NCBI GenBank assembly: GCA_017451025.1
Contig: JAFSSM010000021.1
Span: 166,361 to 230,360, forward strand
Length of the DNA stretch: 64,000 nucleotides
From: Synergistaceae bacterium
GTDB taxonomy: Bacteria; Synergistota; Synergistia; Synergistales; Aminobacteriaceae
Direction of reading: 5' to 3'
In this document: positions 54,046 through 62,773 of the stretch, piece by piece
Layout: each line of letters opens with the position of its first letter
Numbering within the stretch: position 1 is the first letter of the stretch
The notes under the pieces: model-generated
What the model saw: the letters and a program-made list of their open reading frames with translations, nothing else
Databases searched by the model: none
What the model was told of the DNA's origin: nothing
Program-made: the position numbers and the translations under genes

Positions 54046-55152
54046 GTGGCAAACAATAAATCGAAGTCAGTAACCTTTGACAATATAAAGAAGATATTTA
54101 GGGATCCCCAGTCCGGCCAAGACGTTGCGGCGGTTGCGGGTGTATCCTTCAGGCTTGAACCTGGCGAACTGGTAACTCTTCTCGGGCCTTCCGGGTGCGG
54201 CAAGTCAACTATTCTGCGTATGCTCTCCGGATTCGAACAGCCTACATCAGGCAGGATTCTTATCGGCGATAACGACGTAACCCAGACTCCGCCCAACAAG
54301 CGCGATACCGCAATGGTCTTCCAGAGCTACGGACTTTTCCCGCACATGAACGTTGCAGAAAACGTCGGCTACGGCCTGAAGTTGCGCAAGGTCCCGCAGA
54401 AGGACATCGACGAGAAGGTTCAGAGGTTCCTCGAGATGGTCGGACTTGGCCAGATGGGGAAACGTCCCCCCTCGAGACTTTCGGGAGGACAGCAGCAGAG
54501 AGTCGCATTAGCCCGCAGTCTTATCGTTGAACCGTCGGTGCTTCTGCTGGACGAACCCCTCTCGAACCTCGACGCACTACTCCGTGAACAGATGAGGGTG
54601 GAGATTCGCAGGCTCCAGAAGTCGCTCGGGATTACTGCAATGTACGTTACGCACGACCGCGTTGAAGCAATGAGCCTCTCAGACCGAATAATCGTCATGA
54701 AACTTGGGCATATCATCCAGATCGGAACGCCCAGCGATATTTACAGGGACCCGGTCGATACATTCGTCTCCGGTTTCGTGGGAAAGGTTGCGTTCTTCCC
54801 GTGTGAAGTTAAGGGCATAGATTCGGCGTGCCACGTCGAGATCAAGGGACAGCGTTTCGAGGCTCCCAGATGGTCCGACAAGCTCAAGGCTGGTGATAAG
54901 GCGCTGGTGATGGCTCGTCCCGAGTCGCTCTCGATCGGTGAGGCCGGTACAGGAGTTGAGGACGGAGTAGTTACCGCAAATATCTATCTCGGGAACAGCG
55001 TCGAGACTTGGGTCAAGACGGACTTAGGGAATGTTCTTGTGCAGATAGACAACCCCGACGTGAAGAAGATTTTTGCTGAGGGCGAGAAGGTATCTTTGTC
55101 GTTTGACCCTACGCTGACAAAAGTACTTGTTGATGACTTAGAGAAAGCGTAA
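54046..55152 (+). CDS. Fbp-type ABC transporter ATPase
   Basis: It powers the importer. Walker A GPSGCGKST, Q-loop FQSYGLFPH, signature LSGGQQQR, Walker B VLLLDEPLSNLDA and the switch THDRVEA are all present, and a C-terminal TOBE domain (about 285-368) follows. The start is GTG 54046 after AAAGGAG; upstream in-frame codons to 53974 lack a ribosome site. It is the third gene of the importer operon. Confidence 0.9.
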   Translation: MANNKSKSVTFDNIKKIFRDPQSGQDVAAVAGVSFRLEPGELVTLLGPSGCGKSTILRMLSGFEQPTSGRILIGDNDVTQTPPNKRDTAMVFQSYGLFPHMNVAENVGYGLKLRKVPQKDIDEKVQRFLEMVGLGQMGKRPPSRLSGGQQQRVALARSLIVEPSVLLLDEPLSNLDALLREQMRVEIRRLQKSLGITAMYVTHDRVEAMSLSDRIIVMKLGHIIQIGTPSDIYRDPVDTFVSGFVGKVAFFPCEVKGIDSACHVEIKGQRFEAPRWSDKLKAGDKALVMARPESLSIGEAGTGVEDGVVTANIYLGNSVETWVKTDLGNVLVQIDNPDVKKIFAEGEKVSLSFDPTLTKVLVDDLEKA

Positions 55153-55171
55153 ATGTTTTAACCGAAAATTT

Positions 55172-55211
55172 TGCCGGAAGGATAACGCGATAACGCAAAA
55201 TCCCTCCGGCA
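55172..55211 (+). terminator. Hairpin after the ABC importer operon
   Basis: TGCCGGAAGGAT pairs with ATCCCTCCGGCA (one mismatch) around a 16-base loop, with a short TTT after it. It is a likely terminator. Confidence 0.55.
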
Positions 55212-55218
55212 TTTGCTG

Positions 55219-55224
55219 TATAAT
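55219..55224 (+). promoter_or_regulatory. -10 element of the acyl-pathway operon
   Basis: A perfect TATAAT about 43 bp before the first gene, just after the preceding hairpin. The -35 region is weak, so the call rests on the -10 match. Confidence 0.5.
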
Positions 55225-55266
55225 AGGGCCTCATTCAAACAAAAATTTTTCAGCAAAGGATAATTC

Positions 55267-56396
55267 ATGAGCTGGTTCAACACAGAAGGAATACAAATTG
55301 CGGGCATAGCTTCGGCTGTCCCTGCACATACTGTTGGAGAAGAAGAAAACTCCCAAAAATTCGGCAGTGAGGACGTGGAAAAGTTCATCAAGAATACCGG
55401 GATAAAGTCCCTCCACCGCACCACTGAACTCCAAACCGCCGCAGATCTTGGTTTCGTTGCCGCAGAAAAACTCTTCGCGGAACTCTCCGTCGATAAATCA
55501 GAGATAGGCTGTCTCGTGCTGGTTACGCAATCCCCCGATTACAGAAGGCCTAATACTGCGTGTGTGCTCCAGAATCGTCTGGGACTTCCTATGAATTGTG
55601 CGTGCTTCGATGTCAATCAAGGGTGTGCAGGCTTCGTTTACGGCCACGCAATAATGAAATCAATGATGGCTGTTTCCGACATGAAATACGGCCTCCTTAT
55701 CACTGCAGAGACATCAAGCAAAATTTCGGGGGATTACAGCCACGCCGCAATGATGTTCGGTGATGCAGGAGCCGCGATCCTCTACAGCAACGCCAAAATA
55801 CTTGGGGGGGGGGGGACAATAATTCTACTGGTTCACGCTCTGCCGACAACTTAACCACTCTCGGAGCTGACGGCAAAAGATACAGAGCAATCATCGTTCC
55901 AGCCGGAGGCTTCAGGGACATGTACCCTTCCCGCGACAAATACACCTGTTCTGACGGAGTCGCCCGCTCGAAATACGAACTCTACATGAACGGAATAGCT
56001 GTATTCGGCTTCTCAATAATGGAAGTAAACGAATACATCAAGGAGTTCCTCGCAAAAACTGGCACAACAATTGATGATTATGATGTTTGCGCTTTCCATC
56101 AGGCCAATTACTTCATACTAAAACAGCTCGCAAAACGACTCTCCATCCCTCAAGAAAAACTCGCAGTCTCACTCGACCGTTTCGGCAACACCAGCAGTGC
56201 CTCAATCCCCCTGACACTGTGCGACCGTTTCGGCGAAGAACATTCCGGCGGCGTAAAACATGTGCTTGCGGCGGGATTCGGTGTCGGTCTTGCGTGGGGA
56301 GTTACCGCATTTGACGTAGACACCGACAAGATTTTTCCGGTTATTGAGACTGATGATTATTTCGCTGACGGGATAATCGACATGACGAGGCTCTAA
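55267..56396 (+). CDS. KASIII-like ketoacyl synthase 1, interrupted by 12 G (OFF)
   Basis: A beta-ketoacyl-ACP synthase III homolog, which condenses an acyl-CoA with malonyl-ACP or transfers an acyl group. The active-site residues are all present when both frames are joined: Cys120 in FDVNQGCAGFVYG, His in CAFHQANYF, and Asn in RFGNTSSASIPL. The first frame ends prematurely at 55854 after the run of 12 G at residue ~180; the second half is open to 56396. Ten or thirteen G restore one ~375-residue protein (...ILGGGDNNSTGSRS). The run lies in a loop between conserved strands. First gene of a seven-kilobase operon. Confidence 0.85.
55804..55815 (+). repeat. Poly-G tract (12 G) in KASIII-like gene 1
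   Basis: Twelve consecutive G in a coding region of roughly balanced base composition. The in-frame counts are 10 and 13. Confidence 0.9.
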
Positions 56397-56400
56397 ACAC

Positions 56401-58444
56401 ATGGACAGCATATTTTGCAGAGATACCCTGCCTTACAGAATCTTCCAGTTCAGCATGGAAATTCCCGATAAGCCCGCAGTAATCTCCAGCGGAAGAACCG
56501 TAACTTATGCGGGCCTCGAGAAAATGGTACGTTCATGCTGTTCTTCTCTGAAGGAATCAGGAGCACGCAGAGGCGGCCTGATTCTCATCAGTGCAGTCAT
56601 GAAGGCGGAATACATAGTTGCATTTCTCGCGGCCAAGAGACTCAGAATGACAGCAGTCCCGGTGAACAAAACAGCCTCAGAATCCGAAGCCTCAGACCTC
56701 ATCGCTCGCACAGGTGCAGAAATTTTCCTGACAGATAACCCGCGCTATAAATCCCTGCCTCAATGTTCATCGCTTAGTGCCAGCTGTGAGGGAGATTCTC
56801 TCTGCGATGACGGCACAAATCCCGACGAACTCATCCCCTCCGACGAAACTACTGAGATTCTCTTCACCACTGGCACAACCGGAGAACCTAAGGGCGTAGT
56901 TCTCTCGCAGGGCGGAATATCTGCCAGCATCATCAACACCCTCACCGGTGCAGGCATGTGCAGTGATGACGTTATTCTTCTGCCCATACCGCTAAACCAC
57001 AGCTTCGGCCTTCGCGTTATGCGTTCAGCTCTCTATCAGGGAGAGACTCTCGTCCTGCAGAATGGATTTTCCTTCGCCGCCGAGACTCTCCGAAACATCA
57101 GCGAACATCGCGTGAACTGCGCGGCTGTCGTGAACGCAGGCTTCGAGATTCACCGCAGGCAGGCCGGAAATTCCTACACAGAAGGCTTCAGGAAGATGCG
57201 CTATATCGAGTTCAGTGCAGGAGCAGTTCCGGTGAAGACACGCAGGACTCTCGTGCACGACATGCCCGGCGTGAAGATGTTCAACGTCTGGGGATCAACG
57301 GAGACAGGTTCAGCACTGTATATCGACTTTTCGCGCGACACAGAGAAAATTTCCAGTGCAGGCAGGCCGATTAACGGCATCGAAGCATCAACACTACGTA
57401 TTTCGCGTAAGGGGGGGGGGCAATAATACCGGAAGGCTCGTTATCCGGAGCAAGGCTCTCATGAAAGGTTACTACAATAATCCCGAACTTACCGCCGAAG
57501 TTTTGCGCGACGGCTCCTTCATCACTAACGACTTGGCCGAAATCGATTCGGAAGGCTGGGTTTTCCTGAAGGGCAGAATTGATGACATCATTAACGTCGG
57601 CGGCGAAAAAGTATCTCCCTCAGAAATTGAGGCGATAATCTCCTCACAGCCAGGTGTAAGGGAATGCGTGTGCTGCGGGATTGATGACCCTGTGCTCGGC
57701 CAAGTTCCTGCTGCATTCATCGTCCCGGAAGGCGAGGGTTACGATGAATCACAGATTACCGCAGAAATTCGCAGATGCGGAAACGGACTCATGATACCAG
57801 CAAAATATGTGAGGCTTGAGGCAATCCCCAAGAACTACATGGGCAAGACTGACCGCAAGGCACTCGTGAAACTCCTGGACAGCTCCGGAAAGACATCGAC
57901 AGCTGATGATTTCCTGAAGCTCATAACGTCCAGACGAAGCATCAGGACCTTTACTGAACAGCCCGTTGAACGCGAAATGCTGGAGAAGATTCTTCTTGCG
58001 GGACGAATGGCTCCGACCGGGCACAACATGCAGACGTGGAGGTTCACCGTTCTTGAGGACGCAGGGCTTATCGCGAAATTCAGGGAGACGGTGAAGAATG
58101 CCGCCTCCGAACACAAAGCAATGTTCTATGGTTTCAACAACCCTCAAGCCTTAATCATAGTCTCGAACGACCGCAGGAATCCCGACGCAGTGAAGGACAG
58201 TTCTGCGGCAATCGAAAATATGCTGCTTATGGCTCATGCTCTGGGACTGGGGGGATGCTGGATAAATGCACTCGCTGAAATTTCGGACGTTCCGGAAATT
58301 CGGACAGTGCTTGACGGTTTTGGTCTGCCTGATACCCACAAAGTTGACGGCATCGTTGCGCTGGGATGGCCTGTTTCTGTTCCGGCAGCTCCGGCCAGGC
58401 GCGAAAACGTAATCAGATTTATTGAGAAGGAGGAGATTTCTTGA
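56401..58444 (+). CDS. AMP-ligase/nitroreductase fusion, interrupted by 10 G (OFF)
   Basis: The N-terminal part is an acyl-AMP ligase (ANL family): ILFTTGTTGEPKGVVLS, NVWGSTETGSALY, then after the G run GRLVIRSKALMKGYY, FITNDLAEIDSEGW and IINVGGEKVSPSEIEA, and the catalytic Lys region PKNYMGKTDRKAL. A nitroreductase-fold FMN domain follows (ITSRRSIRTFTEQPV, GRMAPTGHNMQTWRF, LGLGGCWINAL), in the same frame. With 10 G the ligase ends at 57426; with 9 or 12 it continues to 58444 (about 680 aa). ANL-nitroreductase fusions are unusual. The stop overlaps the ACP start. Confidence 0.83.
57411..57420 (+). repeat. Poly-G tract (10 G) in ligase-nitroreductase gene
   Basis: Ten consecutive G at residue ~337, inside a loop before the NTGRL strand. 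The in-frame counts are 9 and 12. Confidence 0.9.
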
Positions 58445-58689
58445 GCGATGACATCAAGGGAAGAATAGTCAAGGTTCTGAAGGATGCACTGCCAGGCGTG
58501 GATGTTGCGGCATCGAACACTCTTGTTGACGACGGTGTGCTCGACTCGCTCGCAATCTCGATCATTATTGCTGAGCTGAGCATGGAGTTCGGGATTCAGA
58601 TACCGTTCGACGAGCTGGAGAGTGCTAACTTCAACTCGCTGGACACAATGTCTGCGCTGGTGATGCGCTGTGAGGAGAGGAAGCAATGA
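58441..58689 (+). CDS. Acyl carrier protein 1
   Basis: An 82-residue acidic helical protein; the phosphopantetheine Ser is in GVLDSLAISII. It is followed by the expected helix II/III pattern (AELSMEFGIQIPFDEL). The start is TTG 58441 (GGAGG upstream), overlapping the previous stop. It probably carries the acyl chain made by the KASIII- and SDR-type enzymes around it; with the ligase upstream, it could be loaded with an activated acid. Confidence 0.85.
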   Translation: MSDDIKGRIVKVLKDALPGVDVAASNTLVDDGVLDSLAISIIIAELSMEFGIQIPFDELESANFNSLDTMSALVMRCEERKQ

Positions 58690-59453
58690 CTCCCCTTATT
58701 GACCTTACCGGCCGGAAGATACTCATCACTGGTGCGTCAAGAGGAATAGGCCGCGAAATATCCGTGCTGTTCTCGAAATTGGGAGCAGTGCTGTGCTTGA
58801 CTGCAAGAGGTGAGGACGGACTCCGCGAGACTGTTTCCATGCTTGAAGGTGAAGGGCACAGCTATTACCCGTTCGACTTCTCGAAGCCGGAGGGCATTGC
58901 GGATTTTGCGGAGAAAGTGTGCAGAGAATCAGGGCCGCTCGACGGACTGGTCTACTGCACCGGCATCACGAAGGACAGGCCAATACGCATGACAACACCC
59001 GAATTGATGGAAGAAGTTCTGCGTGTGAATCTTGCGGCCTTCGTGGAACTTGTGAGGCAGTGCTCGAAGAAGGGCAGGTACAATCCCGGCATGAGGATAG
59101 CTGCTCTGTCGTCGGTTGCGTCGTTTTTCGGGAAAAAGGCTCATCTTCCGTACAGTGCCTCGAAGGCCGGAATGGACGCGGCAGTTCGGAACATGGCAGT
59201 TGAGCTTGCGGAAAGGGGAATCTGCGTGAACTCGATAGCTCCCGGAATGGTGAACACCGAGATGTACCGTGAATACCTCAAGAATAACGGCGGAGCAGAG
59301 GGAGCGGAAAACCAGAGGCTTCTTAGGCGGCAGTACATGGGGATAATTGAGCCATCCTGCATAGCGGACGCGGCGGCGTTTCTGGTGAGTCCGGCGGCCA
59401 GGTTCATCACCGGAATCACGATGCCTGTTGACGGCGGGCTGAGTTCTATTTAG
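58686..59453 (+). CDS. SDR oxidoreductase 1 (FabG-like)
   Basis: A short-chain dehydrogenase with ITGASRGIGREIS (cofactor loop), the catalytic Ser in ALSSVASFFG and the Tyr/Lys pair PYSASKAGMD, and the C-terminal ITGITMPVDGG. It is 255 residues. It starts at ATGA, overlapping the ACP stop by one codon, so translation is coupled. By context a 3-ketoacyl-ACP reductase. Confidence 0.85.
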   Translation: MTPLIDLTGRKILITGASRGIGREISVLFSKLGAVLCLTARGEDGLRETVSMLEGEGHSYYPFDFSKPEGIADFAEKVCRESGPLDGLVYCTGITKDRPIRMTTPELMEEVLRVNLAAFVELVRQCSKKGRYNPGMRIAALSSVASFFGKKAHLPYSASKAGMDAAVRNMAVELAERGICVNSIAPGMVNTEMYREYLKNNGGAEGAENQRLLRRQYMGIIEPSCIADAAAFLVSPAARFITGITMPVDGGLSSI

Positions 59454-59472
59454 CGCTGGAAGGTGATGAATT

Positions 59473-60255
59473 ATGCTAAACCTTGTGGATTTTACGGGCA
59501 AGAAGATTATTGTTGCAGGAGCTTCGTCGGGAATCGGTAAGTGTACTGCGCTGACGCTGGCCCGGTACGGTGCGCAGGTGATAATGATTGCGCGCCGGAA
59601 GGACAAACTTGAGGAAACCCTCCAGGAAATTCGCGAATATACTGACGGGAAGGGTGGAGTCTATTATCCGGCAGACCTCAGTGAAGTTGACGGAATAGCA
59701 GAACTTGTGAAAAGGATAGCTGACGCGAACGGAGCAGTTGACGGACTGGTGTACTGTGCAGGAGTAGGAGGAGCCAGGCCTATGGCTCAGTATTCATACG
59801 ATAAATTGCTTGAGACGATGAATATAAATTATTTCGGTTTTGTAGAGACGGTGAGACAGGTTACAAAAAAGGGAAGGTACAACAGAGGAATGCGCATTGT
59901 CGGTATTTCGTCAGTTGCTGCACTTTTCGGAGATGGCGGGCACTTAGCCTATTCCGGGTCTAAAGCAGCGATGAACGGTTCGGCCCGGTGTATGGCCTAT
60001 GAGTTAGCCGCTAAGGGTATCGCCCTCAACACGATAGCTCCATCAATGGTTAAGACGGAAATGTTCGGGCACTACCTGGCCAATTATGGCGAGGACAGCG
60101 AAAGCTACAGGGATCTCATTGCGCGCCAGTATCTCGGACTCGCTGAGGTACAGGATGCCGCAAACTTGATAGCGTTTCTCGCAAGTTCGGCCTCAGATGG
60201 AATCACCGGAGCATGTATTCCAATTGACGGAGGATATAGCACATTTCTTTTCTAG
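59473..60255 (+). CDS. SDR oxidoreductase 2
   Basis: A paralog of the preceding gene with VAGASSGIGKCTA, GISSVAALFG, AYSGSKAAMN and ITGACIPIDGG. It is 260 residues and 40-50% similar by eye. AAGGTGATG lies before the ATG. The presence of two SDRs suggests two different reductions or dehydrogenations, for example ketoacyl reduction and an oxidation. Confidence 0.85.
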   Translation: MLNLVDFTGKKIIVAGASSGIGKCTALTLARYGAQVIMIARRKDKLEETLQEIREYTDGKGGVYYPADLSEVDGIAELVKRIADANGAVDGLVYCAGVGGARPMAQYSYDKLLETMNINYFGFVETVRQVTKKGRYNRGMRIVGISSVAALFGDGGHLAYSGSKAAMNGSARCMAYELAAKGIALNTIAPSMVKTEMFGHYLANYGEDSESYRDLIARQYLGLAEVQDAANLIAFLASSASDGITGACIPIDGGYSTFLF

Positions 60256-60268
60256 AGGAGATGAGAAA

Positions 60269-61359
60269 TTGATACAGACAAAGATTGACGGCATAAGGAT
60301 AGCTGCAATTTCTGCGGCAGTGTCCAGCAATTGGGAGTCGCTCTCCGACGTTCTGGGCACAATGACAGCCGAAGACAGGGCATTAGCCGAAAAATTCACC
60401 AAGAACACCGGCGTGAAGGGCCGCTACAACGCAGGCAGGTATCAGACCACTTCTGATTTCTGCTATGCGTCGGCGAAAGAGATTCTCGACAAAAAACAAA
60501 TAGACCCTCGTGAAATCGGTGCACTGGTGTTTGTGACGCAGACCCACGATTACGGGCTTCCTGCTACGGCGTGTGTGTTGCAGCACAGGCTCGGACTCAG
60601 CGAGGACTGCATTGCGTTCGACGTGAATCTCGGGTGTTCGGGCTTCACCTACGGTGTGAACATAATATCTTCGCTGATGAAGACCTCTAACGTCAGCAAG
60701 GCACTGCTTCTTTGCGGAGATACTTCGGCGAAGGAGAAGAACTTTAACGCGAAGGTTAAGCAATCCCATTCAGCAACGCTTCTGTTCGGAGATTCCGGGA
60801 CTGCTGCGCTTCTGGTGAAGGACGACAGAGCGGAGCCGATATACTCGCTCTCAAAAACTGACGGAAGCAGGTACAAAGCCATCATTAAGCCTTATGGAGC
60901 GTGGCGCAACCCTGAGCCTGCAGACTGCGAGACTGAGATGGACGGCGTTGCGGTGTTCACGTTCTCGACGCGAGAGGTTCCGGAACTCATCACGAAGACC
61001 ATGAAGCTCACAGACAGCACTCCTTCTGATTACGACTGCCTGGTTCTGCATCAGGCTAACATGTTCATCATGAAGCAGATTCAGAAGAAAACGGGGTTCA
61101 CGAAAGATCAGCTCGCGGTATCCATCGATGAATTTGCGAACACTTCGTCATCATCTGTACCGTTGACGCTGGTGCACCGCTACGTAAATTCTGTAAGGGG
61201 GGGGGGGGGGCATTAAGAGCAATGTGCTGCGGCTTCGGAGTCGGACTGTCATGGAGCACGCTTGATATGTACGTTGATTCTGATGCCATACTTCCCATCA
61301 TTCACACGGACGAATACTTTTCGGACGGCTACACAACAATATCACAGGAGGAAAACTAA
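60269..61359 (+). CDS. KASIII-like ketoacyl synthase 2, interrupted by 14 G (OFF)
   Basis: A second KASIII homolog with the catalytic residues DVNLGCSGFTYG (Cys), LHQANMF (His) and EFANTSSSSVPL (Asn). TTG 60269 after GAGGAG is the best start. The frame ends at 61216 shortly after the run of 14 G near residue 309; the expected C-terminus (MCCGFGVGLSWSTLDM ... DGYTTISQEEN) is open in another frame to 61359. Twelve or fifteen G restore a ~363-residue protein. The loop at the G run is the same general region, before the C-terminal GFG strand. Confidence 0.85.
61197..61210 (+). repeat. Poly-G tract (14 G) in KASIII-like gene 2
   Basis: Fourteen consecutive G. The in-frame counts are 12 and 15. 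Confidence 0.9.
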
Positions 61360-61361
61360 CA

Positions 61362-61589
61362 ATGACAGACAAGGAAAAAATAGCACTCTTAGCGGAGACG
61401 ATTGAGGCGGACGAGGAAGCACTGAAGCCTGAGGCACTTCTTGCGGACATTGAGCAGTACGACTCGATGGGCAAGCTCTCGATCATCGTTATGATGGAGG
61501 ATGAGTTCGGCGTGAAGCTGGACAGCGATACGGTGAAGTCATTCGTGAAGGTAGGGGACATTCTGGCCCTGATGAAGAAGGATGCGTAA
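61362..61589 (+). CDS. Acyl carrier protein 2
   Basis: A 75-residue acidic protein with the phosphopantetheine site EQYDSMGKLSIIVMM and the following helices (EFGVKLDSDTVKSF). AGGAGG lies before the ATG. It overlaps the next gene by 8 bases. It is different enough from ACP 1 to suggest two separate carriers rather than a recent copy. Confidence 0.85.
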   Translation: MTDKEKIALLAETIEADEEALKPEALLADIEQYDSMGKLSIIVMMEDEFGVKLDSDTVKSFVKVGDILALMKKDA

Positions 61590-62245
61590 TCTGGTATTGT
61601 TCGGGGCAGGAGGGCTTGGCCGGGAGACTCTCCTGCTGCTTGATGCACTGAACGCGCGGAGTGTACAGCCGGAATACCGTATGCTGGGATTCGTTGTTGA
61701 GGAGAAGTATTACCGCAAGAATGCATTTGTCGGCGGTTACCCTGTTCTCGGTACAGAGGAGTGGCTTTTCGCGAACAAGGACAATGTAGTTTGCACATGT
61801 GCTATCGGTATTCCGGAGGCACGTGCGAGGATTCAGCGGAAACTTATAGGGGGGGGGGGGGGGGATAAATTTTGTGTCCCACGTTCACCCTTCAGTGAGG
61901 GTGCCTGAGACTTCGAGGATCGGCAAGGGCTGTCTGATTCAGGCATTCACGACAATATCCGCTGATTGTGTTTTGGGCGACGGAGTGTTCATCAATACGT
62001 ACTGCACAGTCGGGCATGACGCAGCTATCGGCGATTACACGTGCATAATGCCCGGAACAGGGATAAGCGGTAACGTCAAGATAGGGGCTGAGGCGATGAT
62101 AGGAGGACATGCCTACGTTGTGCCGGGCCGAAAGATAGGAAGCCGTGCAGTTGTTGCGGCGGGAAGTGTTGTGTTCACGAACGTGAAGGATAACACTACG
62201 GTTGTGGGTAATCCTGCAAAACGAATGCCGTGCCTTGAGCTGTAA
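61582..62245 (+). CDS. PglD/NeuD-type left-handed beta-helix acyltransferase, interrupted by 16 G (OFF)
   Basis: An N-terminal Rossmann part (LVLFGAGGLGRETLLLL) and a C-terminal hexapeptide-repeat part (VGHDAAIGDYTCIMPGTGISG, GAEAMIGGHAYVVPGRKIGS) typical of PglD/NeuD sugar acyltransferases. The run of 16 G at residue ~89 shifts the frame; 15 or 18 G join them (KLIGGGGGINFVSHVHPS). In this operon it may transfer the newly made acyl group from an ACP onto a sugar. The stem following its stop is a terminator. Confidence 0.85.
61849..61864 (+). repeat. Poly-G tract (16 G) in PglD/NeuD-like gene
   Basis: Sixteen consecutive G, the longest homopolymer in the window. The in-frame counts are 15 and 18. 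Confidence 0.9.
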
Positions 62246-62253
62246 TTTAGAGT

Positions 62254-62289
62254 TCTCCCCCAGCTGGAAACAGTCGGGGGAGATTTTTT
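62254..62289 (+). terminator. Strong terminator of the acyl-pathway operon
   Basis: TCTCCCCC pairs perfectly with GGGGGAGA, followed by TTTTTTG. Confidence 0.88.
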
Positions 62290-62773
62290 GTGATGTGAAG
62301 CGGCTCCGCCCTTGCATGAACATAGCCGCGAAACATCTGCAGTGATTGAGAGTGCAGTAACTCGGGCCAAGATTTTCGGGTGTGAGACTGATGATTTCGT
62401 CCCAAAGTCCTAGCGGTTCATGAAGTTGAAGCAGGCGTAGTTGCCGCCAGAGAAGGACATAACGACGAATAAAATCGTTCGTTCGTGTCGAATATGAAGG
62501 AGCAGAAGTAATCTCACGCACGAGGCTCGACAGCCCAAGAACGCGAACAGCACCATAGCCTAGTCCGCACACAGCAAATAGGTGAAGACGACAATCAAGG
62601 TAAATTACTCATTCCGCGAACTGTGGATAATAGCGATATTATTAACTGTGAATTACCCTAAAAATTATTCTGCATAAACGTTGTTTTTTCTGCGTGAAAG
62701 TGTACTTTACTATCTTCAAAAAATTATTCTTCCCTGAAAGAATAATAAAAATTTTAGGAGAAGCTCAAGTTGC
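62290..62773. other. Intergenic stretch without an intact gene
   Basis: No start with a ribosome site and a credible protein is seen in either direction. On the minus strand, 62400-62640, broken segments such as CGLGYGAVRVLGLSSLVRE and FSGGNYACFNFMN look like a decayed multi-span membrane protein, perhaps a permease, but this is weak. 62640-62755 is AT-rich and presumably holds the promoter of the symporter. Confidence 0.4.

Noticed and set aside
55804..61864. Plain sequencing errors as the full explanation of four frameshifts
   Set aside because: Errors may affect the exact counts, but runs of 10-16 G would not be created by errors in ordinary sequence, and all four lie in one operon at loop positions.
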